From Pirellula sp. (GTDB lineage: Bacteria > Planctomycetota > Planctomycetia > Pirellulales > Lacipirellulaceae): a stretch of DNA of 64,000 bases. Numbering within the stretch: the stretch's first letter is position 1; each line of letters opens with the position of its first letter. The translations under genes and the position numbers were made by a program. Location: assembly GCA_013822725.1 (NCBI GenBank), contig PNKX01000015.1:1-64000 (forward strand), written 5' to 3'. Of this stretch, positions 17,479 to 26,120 are shown piece by piece. The notes under the pieces are model-generated. The model worked only from the letters and a program-made list of their open reading frames with translations, was not told the origin of the DNA and ran no database searches.

Positions 17479-18876
17479 ATGAGCCAGAACAAGCGTGTCA
17501 CGTCGCGTCGGGTATCTTCACGGCGCTCGTTCTTGAAGCAGTCCGTAGCGACGGCAGGGGCCGCAGCGGCAGGCGGGGGTATGGTTCCGTACTTCCTGAC
17601 GGCGTCGCAGGCCATGGCCGCCACCGCCGCCAGCGATCGCCCGCTGATCGGCTGCATCGGCTTGGGCGGTCAGGGGAGCTGGAACATGGAGCTCGCCATG
17701 AACCACGCCGACGTCGCCGCCGTCTGCGACGTCGACTCCAATCGCTTGGCCGAGGCCAAGAAGAACGCGGGCGGCAAGGCCGACATGTACGACGACTACC
17801 GCAAGCTGCTCGATCGTAAGGATATCCAAGCGGTGAGCATCGCCACGCCCGACCATTGGCACACGAAGATCGCCATCGAAGCGATGAAGGCGGGCAAGGA
17901 CGTCTATTGCGAGAAGCCGCTCACCCTCACCATCGACGAAGGCAAGAAGATCTGCCAGGTGGTGAAGGATACCGGCGCCGTGTTCCAAGTCGGTACGCAA
18001 CAGCGGAGCGACATGGATCAGCGTTTCCTCAAGGCTGTCGCCATCATCCAAAGCGGCCGGCTGGGCAAGGTCAACAAAGTCACCTGCTCCATCGGCAACG
18101 CCGAGAGTTCCCCGTCGCTGCCGGTCGTCGCCCCGCCGAAAGAGCTCAACTGGGAGCGCTGGCTCGGTCAAGCGCCGTTGGTCGACTACCGTTGGCAGGG
18201 AGGCAAAGACGCCGAAGGCGCCGAGATCCCCTACAAGTCACGTGGTCACTACGAGTTCCGCTGGTGGTACGAGTACTCCGGCGGCAAGATGACCGACTGG
18301 GGCGCCCATCACGTCGACTGCGCCTGCTGGGCGCTCGGCCTCGACAAGACTGGCCCGAACGCGGTCCGCGTCGAGTTCTGCGAACATCCGCTACCCTTCG
18401 AGAAGGGTTACCCGACGCTCGACGATCGCTACAACACGGCGACCTCCTTCCGCGTCGTCAACGTGTTCGACGATGCTGGAGTCGAACTGACGATTCGCCA
18501 TGACATGGATAACGGCATCCTGTTCGAAGGCGAAAAGGGGCGCATGTTCGTCAGCCGCGGCAAGCTCTCGGGCAAACCAGTCGAAGAACTCGAAGGCAAT
18601 CCGCTCCCGGAAGACGCCATGCGCAAGGCGTACAAAGGCTCGGAACCGGTGAGCCACATGCAGAACTTCTTCGACTGCGTGAAGAACCGCCAGGAACCGA
18701 TGTCCGACGTCTTCTCGCACCACCGCTCGCTCTCCAACTGCCATCTGGCGAACATCGCCCTGCGGCTCAATCGCGACCTGAAGTGGGATCCGGTGAAGGA
18801 AGCGATGATCGGCGACGACGAGGCCCAATCGTTCGTGGCCCGCGAACAGCGGAAGGGTTACGAGATCACGGTCTGA
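17479..18876 (+). CDS. Tat-exported Gfo/Idh/MocA family oxidoreductase
   Basis: A 465-residue NAD(P)-dependent oxidoreductase of the glucose-fructose oxidoreductase family. I chose the ATG at 17479 because it gives a twin-arginine signal, SSRRSFLKQSVATAG. The longer frame (from 17362) includes intergenic repeat. The Rossmann motif is IGCIGLGGQGSWNMELA, and the family's EKP motif is intact in CEKPLTLTIDEGKKICQ. The C-terminal alpha/beta domain includes WWYEYSGGKMTDWGAHHVDC, typical of planctomycete sugar-type members. Substrate is unknown, probably a sugar or inositol derivative. Export with its cofactor is usual for this Tat subgroup. A terminator follows about 90 bases downstream. Confidence 0.9.
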   Translation: MSQNKRVTSRRVSSRRSFLKQSVATAGAAAAGGGMVPYFLTASQAMAATAASDRPLIGCIGLGGQGSWNMELAMNHADVAAVCDVDSNRLAEAKKNAGGKADMYDDYRKLLDRKDIQAVSIATPDHWHTKIAIEAMKAGKDVYCEKPLTLTIDEGKKICQVVKDTGAVFQVGTQQRSDMDQRFLKAVAIIQSGRLGKVNKVTCSIGNAESSPSLPVVAPPKELNWERWLGQAPLVDYRWQGGKDAEGAEIPYKSRGHYEFRWWYEYSGGKMTDWGAHHVDCACWALGLDKTGPNAVRVEFCEHPLPFEKGYPTLDDRYNTATSFRVVNVFDDAGVELTIRHDMDNGILFEGEKGRMFVSRGKLSGKPVEELEGNPLPEDAMRKAYKGSEPVSHMQNFFDCVKNRQEPMSDVFSHHRSLSNCHLANIALRLNRDLKWDPVKEAMIGDDEAQSFVAREQRKGYEITV

Positions 18877-19312
18877 CGCTCCACGTCAGAAACGCCGCGG
18901 CAGTGCACAAAAACACGACGCTTCCGCGAAACTGCGTCGCATTTCACGACAAACATTTGATTGGGGCGGCTCGTTGCTACGGGCCGCCCCTTTACATTTC
19001 CCGGCAATTTGTGCTGCTGCGGACCGCCGGGTATACTCGGACCGGTTTCCGATTCAATGCGGCGTCGACGGAACCTGCGCCGCGAAACCAAGCGATCAGC
19101 GACCTGCAGGCGGCATTCTGACAGGTCCGCGGCATCATCGACTGAACCATCCCACCTCCCTCGCCATTACGTCGTTGATCTCTGCGACGACAAGCCTGGC
19201 GATCACAATCCCTTCCATTCGACTGCTCTGCGAATCGAGACGGCACGTTCTCACGTCGATTTCGCCAGCCCTGGTTTCACACCCTTGATTACTAACTGAG
19301 GTTGCTACTGAC
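18877..19312. other. intergenic region with a terminator and the leader of a PEP-CTERM gene
   Basis: Beyond the hairpin listed separately, I see no gene here. The 3' part (19100-19312) is the untranslated leader of the next gene; no definite promoter boxes were found. Confidence 0.5.
18963..18993 (+). terminator. Rho-independent terminator after the oxidoreductase
   Basis: GGGGCGGC (18963-18970) pairs exactly with GCCGCCCC (18983-18990) around a 12-base loop, followed by TTT. Confidence 0.75.
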
Positions 19313-20326
19313 ATGAACGTCCGAAACCTGACTCGCAATTTTCTGTTGCTGCTCGCTGCAGCGCTTACTAACTCTTGGCAACTCGCGCCGGCCAGCGCCG
19401 ATCAATTGCTGGTCGCCGATCGCCTCAGCAATGCCGTCTATCGCTACAGCGGCAACGGCACGCTTCTCGGCACAGTTCTGACGGACAACGTCAATCTCGT
19501 TCAACCTGCGGGCATCGCGCTGTCGCCAGATTCCACCAAGCTCTACATCGCCAGCTCGGGGAACAACCGAGTGATGCAGTACGACTACAGCGTGGCTACC
19601 GGCACGGCGACCAATCCGACGATCTTTGGGGACGCTTCTGAAGGCCTCTTGTTCCCCAGCTCGATCCTCTGCAGCCAGGATGGAAGCAAGGTCTATGTTT
19701 CCAATCTTGGCGGCAGCGGCGTCGCTCAGTTCGATACAACAGGCGCCCCAGCTGGTCCGCCGGTGAACGGCGCTATCGGCGGCGGCGCGTACTTCCAGTT
19801 TTCTGGGTTGGCCTTCGCTCCCACCGGTGAGTTGCTGGTCGGCGCGTTTCAAAACTTCCCCGCCGCCAACGCCGGCACGGTCGCCAAGTCGAATGCCGCC
19901 ATCAGTTCGCTCGGCGATTTCCTCACCCCGTCTGCGTCTCTCAACGGCGTCACCGGCCTGTTGGTTGACGGAGACGACCTCTATGTCGCCGCTGGATTCG
20001 CCGGTACGGTTCAGCGGTTCGACGCCAACACCGGCGTCGCCGATCCCAGCTTTGGTTTGACGGGGCTCGAGTTCCCTCAAACGCTCTTGGAAAACCCGAA
20101 TGGCAGTGGGTTCCTCGCAGGCATTCTTGGTTTCACGGATGGGTCGGGCAAAATCTCGAAGTACGGCTACGACGGCAGCTTCCAGGGCGTCTTCGCCAGC
20201 GCTGGCGGCGGCGGCTTCACCGAAGCGACCGCCTTCGTGTCAGTCGTCCCCGAACCTGCTACCATCGGCATGTTGACCTGCGCGGCCGCCGCGCTAGGGT
20301 TCACCGTGCGGCGCCGGCTCGCCTGA
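19313..20326 (+). CDS. PEP-CTERM protein with a beta-propeller-like (NHL/SMP-30 style) body
   Basis: A 337-residue exported protein with a signal peptide (residues 1-29). The body has repeated propeller strands: LLVADRLSNAVYRYSGNG, PAGIALSPDSTKLYIASSGN, SSILCSQDGSKVYVSN, FSGLAFAPTGELLVGAF and VTGLLVDGDDLYVAAGFAG. These recurrences fit a six-bladed NHL or SMP-30 type propeller, though no enzyme residues can be assigned. The tail VVPEPATIGMLTCAAAALG then RRRLA is a PEP-CTERM sorting signal. It is the first gene of a three-gene cassette that recurs at 39834-42929. Its role is probably on the cell surface or in the matrix; ligand unknown. Confidence 0.87.
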   Translation: MNVRNLTRNFLLLLAAALTNSWQLAPASADQLLVADRLSNAVYRYSGNGTLLGTVLTDNVNLVQPAGIALSPDSTKLYIASSGNNRVMQYDYSVATGTATNPTIFGDASEGLLFPSSILCSQDGSKVYVSNLGGSGVAQFDTTGAPAGPPVNGAIGGGAYFQFSGLAFAPTGELLVGAFQNFPAANAGTVAKSNAAISSLGDFLTPSASLNGVTGLLVDGDDLYVAAGFAGTVQRFDANTGVADPSFGLTGLEFPQTLLENPNGSGFLAGILGFTDGSGKISKYGYDGSFQGVFASAGGGGFTEATAFVSVVPEPATIGMLTCAAAALGFTVRRRLA

Positions 20327-20378
20327 GCTTTTTCAGGCGGCGCCCGCCGAGTTTGTCGACCGCAAAGGAAACGGCTGA

Positions 20379-21296
20379 GTGTTGAGGTGGAACGCCATTG
20401 TCGCCCGCCTGCTGTTGGGTAGCGCGCTGAGCGCTGCTGGGGCGACGATCGCAACCACTTCCCACGCTGCCGTCACGACGTTCTTTGGCGGGCCCGCGCC
20501 ATCGAAGCTTGATCTCACGAACCCCAACGTCGCCAGGAACGCCTTCCTGGCGACGTTGAGTTCTTATGGGGTCGAGAATCTGGAAACCCTCGGCGGGCAG
20601 CAGAACCCCACCCTCACGTTCGGTTCCACCGGCGTGACCGCCGCCGCCGGGTTCTCGAACGGCGTCAATTCGCAGTTCGCTTACTCCGTCAGCGGCACAA
20701 ACTTTCTGTGGGACACAGAAGGAGTCAACGACTGGTTGCAGTTTTCGCAGCCGGTCACGGGGTTCGGCAGCTACATTGTGCAGGGAGGCGACGGTTCCTC
20801 CGCCCCGCCCGTCTCGGCGCCCCCAAACAAGTTGACTTTTCGACTCGAGAACACGGCGCTGGGGACAAGCAAGGACGTCGTCATCGGCGACCTCGGGCCC
20901 GACTGGGCGTTTTATAATGTGGTCTTCGCGGGAGTAACCGATAGCGAGCCGTTCGATCGCATTGCGCTCGTCGAATCGTACGACCACGACGGACTCCTCT
21001 GGGACGACCTCATCGCCGGCGCCAGGCAGCCGACGATCACCGGCGACTTCGACGGCGACGGATCGATCGACGAGACTGACCTCGCGATGTGGCAAGAGAA
21101 TTTTGGCGCCAGCGGCAGCGCGCCGTTCACGCATGGCGACGGCGATGGCGACGGCGCAACTACGGGGGCCGACTTCTTGATCTGGCAGCGACAGCTGCCG
21201 ACGCCGCTGGTTCAAGCCGTCCCAGAACCGGCCGCTGGTTCTCTGCTAATCGCTGCGGTCGTTTTCATCAGGAGACGACGCCGTGCGCAAGCTTAG
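20379..21296 (+). CDS. exported protein with dockerin-like repeats and PEP-CTERM tail
   Basis: A 305-residue protein with a GTG start at 20379, preceded by AAAGGAA at about 11 bases. After a signal peptide (about residues 1-30) comes a beta-rich domain. From about residue 220 there are two Ca-binding dockerin-like loops, GDFDGDGSIDETDLAMWQEN and HGDGDGDGATTGADFLIWQR, each with the DxDxDG plus helix pattern. The end is VPEPAAGSLLIAAVVFI and RRRRR, a PEP-CTERM signal. In planctomycetes such loop pairs commonly precede PEP-CTERM and are thought to be surface-attachment or Ca-stabilised modules. Its last 14 bases overlap the DUF1559 gene, indicating coupled translation. Confidence 0.87.
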   Translation: MLRWNAIVARLLLGSALSAAGATIATTSHAAVTTFFGGPAPSKLDLTNPNVARNAFLATLSSYGVENLETLGGQQNPTLTFGSTGVTAAAGFSNGVNSQFAYSVSGTNFLWDTEGVNDWLQFSQPVTGFGSYIVQGGDGSSAPPVSAPPNKLTFRLENTALGTSKDVVIGDLGPDWAFYNVVFAGVTDSEPFDRIALVESYDHDGLLWDDLIAGARQPTITGDFDGDGSIDETDLAMWQENFGASGSAPFTHGDGDGDGATTGADFLIWQRQLPTPLVQAVPEPAAGSLLIAAVVFIRRRRRAQA

Positions 21297-22335
21297 CGGA
21301 TTCACGCTGGTCGAACTGCTGGTGGTGATCGCCATCATCGGCGCGTTGATCGCGCTGCTGCTGCCGGCTGTGCAAAATGCTCGCGAAGCCGCCCGACGCA
21401 CGCAATGCTTGTATAATCTCAAGCAGACCGGCGTCGCCGTGCAGAATCACCACGCGGCGCGGAATCAACTTCCCTCGGCGGCCATGTCGAAGTCGTACCC
21501 GAAGGATGAACGCCACCCCCACAGCTTCTACCGTTGGTCGGCGCTCGCGCAGCTACTGCCGTACATGGAGCAAGAGACGCTCCACAACCTGCTCGACCTA
21601 TCGCTCCCCCTCTACATGCCCGGGGCAGGCTATCCCATCTCGGCGCCGAACAAGGCCGGAATCGCGCAGCTTTTGCCGGTATTCCTTTGTCCCAGCGACC
21701 TCGGAGCGCCGGTCAAAGAACACATGGGCCCTACCAACTACGCCGTCTGCAGCGGTTCAGGCAGCGGCGGCGGCACGCCCTTCGAAACGGACGGCGTCTT
21801 CTACGTTAACTCGGCCACGACGTTTGGCGATATCGTCGACGGGTCGTCGAACACGATCGGCCTCTCCGAATGTCTCCTCGGCGAAGATACGGTGCGTGAC
21901 TCAAGCGGCGCCTTTTCGTCCGCGACGCCCGAACGAAGCTACAAATTTATCCTCGGCTTCGGCGGCGCTCCTGATCTGACCGACTTCAAATGCAACGGCT
22001 CGATGAGCTACAACTCCAGCGCCGGCAACGGCAACGACCCGCGCGGCTTCGCCTGGAGCAGCGGCGAGTATCGCAGCGCCGCATATAACCACTACTATCC
22101 ACCGAATGCCAAACAGTTCGACTGCATCACTTCGGTCACCGTCGACCCGACGCCGCCGCCAGCCCAGCCGATTCTCTATTCGGCGTACGGCTGGCGCGCC
22201 GCCCGCAGCAGTCATCCTGGCGGCGTCAGCGGCGCGATGATGGATGGTTCAACTCGCTTCTTCAACGAGTCAATCGACCCCGTCGCGTGGCAGGCCCTCT
22301 CGACTCGCGGCAGCGCTGAGGTCGCCGCGGAATAG
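21283..22335 (+). CDS. DUF1559 protein with type IV prepilin-like N-terminus
   Basis: A 350-residue protein of the large planctomycete DUF1559 group. The N-terminal [20 protein letters not shown] is a prepilin signal and hydrophobic helix that should be cut after Gly by prepilin peptidase and inserted in a pseudopilus. The familiar [23 protein letters not shown] continues the helix. The body is beta-rich, and near the C-terminus the family motif SHPGGVSGAMMDGSTRFF is present. Start is GTG at 21283, inside the end of the dockerin gene. It is the third gene of the cassette. The function of the family is unproved; a type II secretion or pilin-like surface role is inferred from the N-terminus. 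Confidence 0.93.
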   Translation: MRKLSGFTLVELLVVIAIIGALIALLLPAVQNAREAARRTQCLYNLKQTGVAVQNHHAARNQLPSAAMSKSYPKDERHPHSFYRWSALAQLLPYMEQETLHNLLDLSLPLYMPGAGYPISAPNKAGIAQLLPVFLCPSDLGAPVKEHMGPTNYAVCSGSGSGGGTPFETDGVFYVNSATTFGDIVDGSSNTIGLSECLLGEDTVRDSSGAFSSATPERSYKFILGFGGAPDLTDFKCNGSMSYNSSAGNGNDPRGFAWSSGEYRSAAYNHYYPPNAKQFDCITSVTVDPTPPPAQPILYSAYGWRAARSSHPGGVSGAMMDGSTRFFNESIDPVAWQALSTRGSAEVAAE

Positions 22336-22350
22336 CGGCGCCGTGCTCGC

Positions 22351-22390
22351 AAAAAAAGAAAGCGGCCCTCGACCGTAATCGAGAACCGCT
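22351..22390 (-). terminator. Rho-independent terminator for the minus-strand gene at 22422
   Basis: On the minus strand AGCGG and CTCGA (inner) pair with TCGAG and CCGCT (positions 22361-22390). A T-rich run from the complement of 22351-22360 follows. It lies just past the stop of the minus-strand gene. Confidence 0.85.
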
Positions 22391-22421
22391 GTGGGGGGCT
22401 TTTCTTGAACGTCTGCGAACC

Positions 22422-23093
22422 TTACTTCATCGCGAGTTGGCGTTCTTGCCACTGCGACGGAAGTTCCGTCGCCGGCATGGTGGCCAGTTGCTGCAATTGC
22501 TTCAGCGTCTTCACGGCGTCGACGCGGCTGGCGAAATCGAGCTGCCGGTCAGCTGCCACGCGATTTCTCAAGACGCCAATCTCCGTCGCCAAGGCAACGC
22601 GGTAGACTTCGCTCGACGAATCCTGCGGCGACCAATTTCGCATCAGAGCGCTGATCGTCGCCAACGAACTGGCGTATTTGCCGTCCCGCAAGGCAACGGG
22701 CCAAAAACCGGCGCCCCGTTGTACTGATTGGTAGAGTCGCAACGCGGCGGCCATATCGGCGTTCGCTTCGGCCTGCTGGCGCTCGCGATTGGTTTGGGCC
22801 TTCCGCTCGAGGTTCTCCGTCTCCATCCGCGCGACGTCGCTGCGGTACGTCGTCCGTTGGTACTGGATCTGATCCTGAGCGGCGGTGACGCGGGTCCAGG
22901 TTTCAGCGGCGGTCGCTTCGTCTTTGAGGAACGCTCCTTGGGCACGCACCAACTCAGACGCTCCGGCGAGGTGATCGCCGAGCACGGTGCTGCGATGGTC
23001 GTAAGCGATCGTTTGGGCGGTAACTTGTTGCTCAAGGCCAGCGACGGCGAACGTGGCGACGGCGGCGAGCGTGAGTGCGGCTGTGCGTGACAT
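22422..23093 (-). CDS. exported alpha-helical hypothetical protein
   Basis: A 223-residue protein with a signal peptide (MSRTAALTLAAVATFAVAG, cut near VTA-QT). The mature part is almost wholly predicted helix, rich in Arg, Glu, Ala and Gln (RMETENLERKAQTNRERQQA), and probably coiled coil. I recognise no named domain. It is convergent with the DUF1559 gene and separated from it by a terminator that serves this gene. The 263 bases upstream (23094-23356) contain no other gene. A structural periplasmic role is plausible but not shown. Confidence 0.78.
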   Translation of the reverse strand: MSRTAALTLAAVATFAVAGLEQQVTAQTIAYDHRSTVLGDHLAGASELVRAQGAFLKDEATAAETWTRVTAAQDQIQYQRTTYRSDVARMETENLERKAQTNRERQQAEANADMAAALRLYQSVQRGAGFWPVALRDGKYASSLATISALMRNWSPQDSSSEVYRVALATEIGVLRNRVAADRQLDFASRVDAVKTLKQLQQLATMPATELPSQWQERQLAMK

Positions 23094-23356
23094 GACATGG
23101 TTCCCTTACTCGGCTACTCATCCGGCTGCAGGCGGCGCCGGTTGATCGTGCGAGAGAGTGAACGCAATCCCGGCGCCAATTCAGCGCGCGCCTTCGGTGG
23201 CTCTCGTCACGCACCCATTGGGCACCGAAATCCCCGAGAAAAATGCGCTTTTTCGAAATCTTTAGGGCAACGCGTAACATCGGCGGGCGAACGCCGGAAT
23301 CCAATTGACGACGGCTGTTTTGCATTTTGGGACGATCGGTCACGCGAGCGAGCTCA

Positions 23357-24505
23357 TCACGAAAACGTCGTCAGCGCGGTGATCAAGCGATCGACGTCGT
23401 CACGGTTGTTGTATGCATGGGCGCTAACGCGAATTCTGCCGGCGCGGCACGCCAAGGCCACATGCTGTTCGAGGCAATGCCGACGAACCGCCATCACGTC
23501 GGCGTCCGGAAACTCGAACGATACAATCCCGCTACGCCGCTCGCCTTCACGCGGCGAGACGACGCGGAAACCGCCTTCCTCCAGCCGGCTGCAGAGGTGA
23601 TCGGTAACATCGAGAATCGCCGCGGCGACGTTCTCGACGCCGAGCGACTGTAGCAGATCAATGCTCGCTCCCAGCCCGAACATGCCGGGGACGTTCAGCG
23701 AGCCCCCTTCGTAACGCGAGGCGTCCTGCTTCAGCTTCAACTCGATATGGGTGTAATCGTAAGCATGAACGACGCTGTGGGCGCCGACGGAGGTGGCTCG
23801 CAGCAGCGGCAGCCGATCGCGGCGGATATACGCAATGCCGGCCCCTTCGGGGCCGAGCAGCCACTTGTGGCCATCAGCCGCGAGGAAGTCGATCGGCGTG
23901 CGACTCACGTCGAGCGGAAAGACGCCAAGCCCTTGGATGGCGTCAACGAAGAGCAACGCCCCTTTCCGCGCGGCGATTTCGGTGATCGCGTCGAGATCGC
24001 GGCGGCAGCCGTTCGAGAAGGCGACCCAGCTGACCGTGATGAGCCGCGTCCGTTCGTCGCAATGATCGGCGAGTTGGTCGTAGTCGACGACGCCGTCGGT
24101 CGTCGGTACGCGGCGGGTTTCGACGCCGCGATCGGCAAGGTGCATCCAGGGGTAGAGGTTCGACGGGTATTCGTCGGCGAGCGTCACCAGATTGTCGCCT
24201 GGACGCCAGTCGAGGCCTTCGGCGACGAGGTTAATGCCAGCGGTGGTGTTCGGGACGAGCGTGATTTCGTCCGGCGTGGCGCCGATAAGATTCGCCGCTG
24301 ATTGCCGCATCGCCTTCAGTTGCCGGCCCCACTCCGGCCACATCGTGTCCCCCTCGGCGACCGATTGCTCAACCCACGCCTGCATCGCCGCGGCGGCGGG
24401 GCCGGAAACGGGCGCCACGGCGGCGTGGTCGAAATAAGCCCACCGCCGCGCCACCGGCATGGCGTCGCGGAGTCGTTGTCGCGTTTGTTCAATGCTGCCG
24501 TTCAC
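23357..24505 (-). CDS. class V aminotransferase-fold PLP enzyme (NifS/CsdA-like)
   Basis: A 382-residue PLP-dependent enzyme. The PLP Lys is Lys214 in AADGHKWLLGPEG, and the Asp that binds the pyridine nitrogen is Asp188 in FVDAIQG. The N-terminal YFDHAAVAPVSGPAA and the NTTAGINLVA phosphate-binding region match the class V family of cysteine desulfurases and isopenicillin-N epimerases. The catalytic Cys loop of true desulfurases is not obvious, so I would not call it IscS; the reaction is unknown. Single-gene unit, divergent from the methyltransferase gene across 89 bases. Confidence 0.88.
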   Translation of the reverse strand: MNGSIEQTRQRLRDAMPVARRWAYFDHAAVAPVSGPAAAAMQAWVEQSVAEGDTMWPEWGRQLKAMRQSAANLIGATPDEITLVPNTTAGINLVAEGLDWRPGDNLVTLADEYPSNLYPWMHLADRGVETRRVPTTDGVVDYDQLADHCDERTRLITVSWVAFSNGCRRDLDAITEIAARKGALLFVDAIQGLGVFPLDVSRTPIDFLAADGHKWLLGPEGAGIAYIRRDRLPLLRATSVGAHSVVHAYDYTHIELKLKQDASRYEGGSLNVPGMFGLGASIDLLQSLGVENVAAAILDVTDHLCSRLEEGGFRVVSPREGERRSGIVSFEFPDADVMAVRRHCLEQHVALACRAGRIRVSAHAYNNRDDVDRLITALTTFS

Positions 24506-24594
24506 GCCGAATCTCCCTGCCGATGGTCCATGCTAGAATTACCCTCTATCGTATCCGTTCTCGGTTCTGCTCGTGAGTCTGTGCGAGGCGTGAG

Positions 24595-25857
24595 ATGAAT
24601 GGCAGCTGTAAATGCTCGGCAATTCTGACAGCGGCGCTGCTGCTGGCCAGCGCGCCCGGTGCTCGGCCCGCGTGGGGACAAGCCGCCGCGCCGACGGCGG
24701 CCGAGTACGCTGCCCAGCGAAGCAAGATGGTCGCGCAGGAGATCGAGGCGGCTGGCGTGAAGAATCCGCGCGTCCTTGACGCGATGCGCAAGACGCCGCG
24801 GCACGAGTTCATGCCTGCCGATTATCGCCCATACGCGTACATTGATGCGGCGCTCCCGATCGGCGATCGACAGACGATTTCGCCGCCGTTCGTCGTCGCC
24901 TACATGACCGAACAGCTCAATCCGCAGCCGACTGATCGCGTGCTGGAAATCGGCACCGGCAGCGGCTACCAGGCGGCGGTCCTCAGCCCGCTGGCCAAGG
25001 ACGTCTACACGATCGAAATCGTCGCGCCGCTCGGCCATCGCGCCGAGCGTACGCTCAAGCGGCTTGGCTACAAGAACGTCCATGTCCGCGTCGGCGACGG
25101 CTACAAGGGTTGGCCCGAGGCAGCGCCGTTCGACAAGGTTATCGTCACTTGCTCGCCCGAAAGCGTGCCGCAGGCACTGGTCGATCAACTGCGCGATGGC
25201 GGCGAGATGATCATTCCCGTCGGCGAGCGTTATCAACAGAACCTCGTCCGCATGACCAAACGCGACGGCAAACTGGAAAGCGAACCGCTCCAGGCGACGT
25301 TGTTCGTCCCGATGACCGGCGCCGCCGAAGACGCTCGGCAAGTGCAGCCCGATCCGCTCCGTCCCGCGATCCGCAACGGCGGCTTTGAGGAAGTCGTCGG
25401 CGACGGAACCGATCCGCTCGGGTGGCACTACCTGCGGCAGGCGACCACTCGCCAAGGTGACGCAGCGACCACGGCCCCCGAGGGAACGCGCTGGCTGCGA
25501 TTTGCGAACGACGATCCGGGCGTCGCCAGCCAGGCGCTGCAAGGGATGGCCATCGATGGTCGCAAGGTGAGCCAAATCAACATCTCGTGTCAGGTCCGTG
25601 CGGAAAAGGTGGTGGCGGGCCCCGGCGAGGGCCAGCTTCCGGCCGTGGTTGTCAGTTTTTACGACGAGCGACGCGCTGTGATCGAAACCGTCTCCCTGGG
25701 ACCCTGGAGCGGGACGTTTGATTGGAAGGAGGCGTCGGAGCAATTTCGTGTTCCGCTGGCGACGCGCGAGGCGATCGTCCGCATCGGCTTGGCGGGCGCG
25801 ACAGGCCGTCTCGAGCTTGATGATTTGCAATTGCATGCCGTCGCTCCATTGAAATGA
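24595..25857 (+). CDS. exported protein-L-isoaspartate O-methyltransferase fused to a C-terminal beta-sandwich domain
   Basis: A 420-residue protein. The N-terminal 30 residues form a Sec-type signal peptide or membrane anchor with Cys at positions 5 and 7. Residues 40-245 are a PCMT domain: DRQTISPPFVVAYM (catalytic Ser96), SAM motif VLEIGTGSGYQAAVL, and GGEMIIPVGE near its end. PCMT repairs isoaspartyl damage in proteins using SAM. From about residue 255 a second domain begins with NGGFEEVVGDGTDPLGWHYL and ends in GLAGATGRLELDDLQLHA, the pattern of a CBM_4_9-like jelly roll. The two-domain exported form is unusual, since PCMT is generally cytosolic and about 210 residues. Confidence 0.87.
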   Translation: MNGSCKCSAILTAALLLASAPGARPAWGQAAAPTAAEYAAQRSKMVAQEIEAAGVKNPRVLDAMRKTPRHEFMPADYRPYAYIDAALPIGDRQTISPPFVVAYMTEQLNPQPTDRVLEIGTGSGYQAAVLSPLAKDVYTIEIVAPLGHRAERTLKRLGYKNVHVRVGDGYKGWPEAAPFDKVIVTCSPESVPQALVDQLRDGGEMIIPVGERYQQNLVRMTKRDGKLESEPLQATLFVPMTGAAEDARQVQPDPLRPAIRNGGFEEVVGDGTDPLGWHYLRQATTRQGDAATTAPEGTRWLRFANDDPGVASQALQGMAIDGRKVSQINISCQVRAEKVVAGPGEGQLPAVVVSFYDERRAVIETVSLGPWSGTFDWKEASEQFRVPLATREAIVRIGLAGATGRLELDDLQLHAVAPLK

Positions 25858-25981
25858 CTTCTGTGCGTCCGCTGGCAACGGTTGTGCGGGCGAGGGCTTT
25901 GCAGCTGGCGCCTGCCTATTCTTCCGCAAGCTCTACCAAGATTACTTAGTCGTCAAAACCGGCTAATTCTTCGTAAGTTCC

Positions 25982-26009
25982 TTGAATTACGCCCCCTCGC
26001 TGCTATGTT
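25982..26009 (+). promoter_or_regulatory. candidate sigma-70-type promoter for the TIGR03000 gene
   Basis: TTGAAT (25982-25987) and TATGTT (26004-26009) are 16 bases apart and each match consensus at four of six positions. Transcription would start about 105 bases before the gene. Confidence 0.35.
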
Positions 26010-26120
26010 GTCGATGTGTCGGTCGAGTGCGGTAATCCGCTGGGATTCCCCCCTCGACCACGGCAGGGATCGTGCCTCATTCGAATGATCCAATTTCAGG
26101 TCCTCAGGGGGAAAGAACAG

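Noticed and set aside
23097-23600. 167-codon plus-strand frame
   Set aside because: Largely antisense to the PLP enzyme gene and rich in Arg and Ser with no motif.
24502-25929. 475-codon open frame on the minus strand
   Set aside because: Antisense to the PCMT gene, which has a clear SAM motif and catalytic Ser. The minus frame has a His/Arg/Asp-rich random composition.
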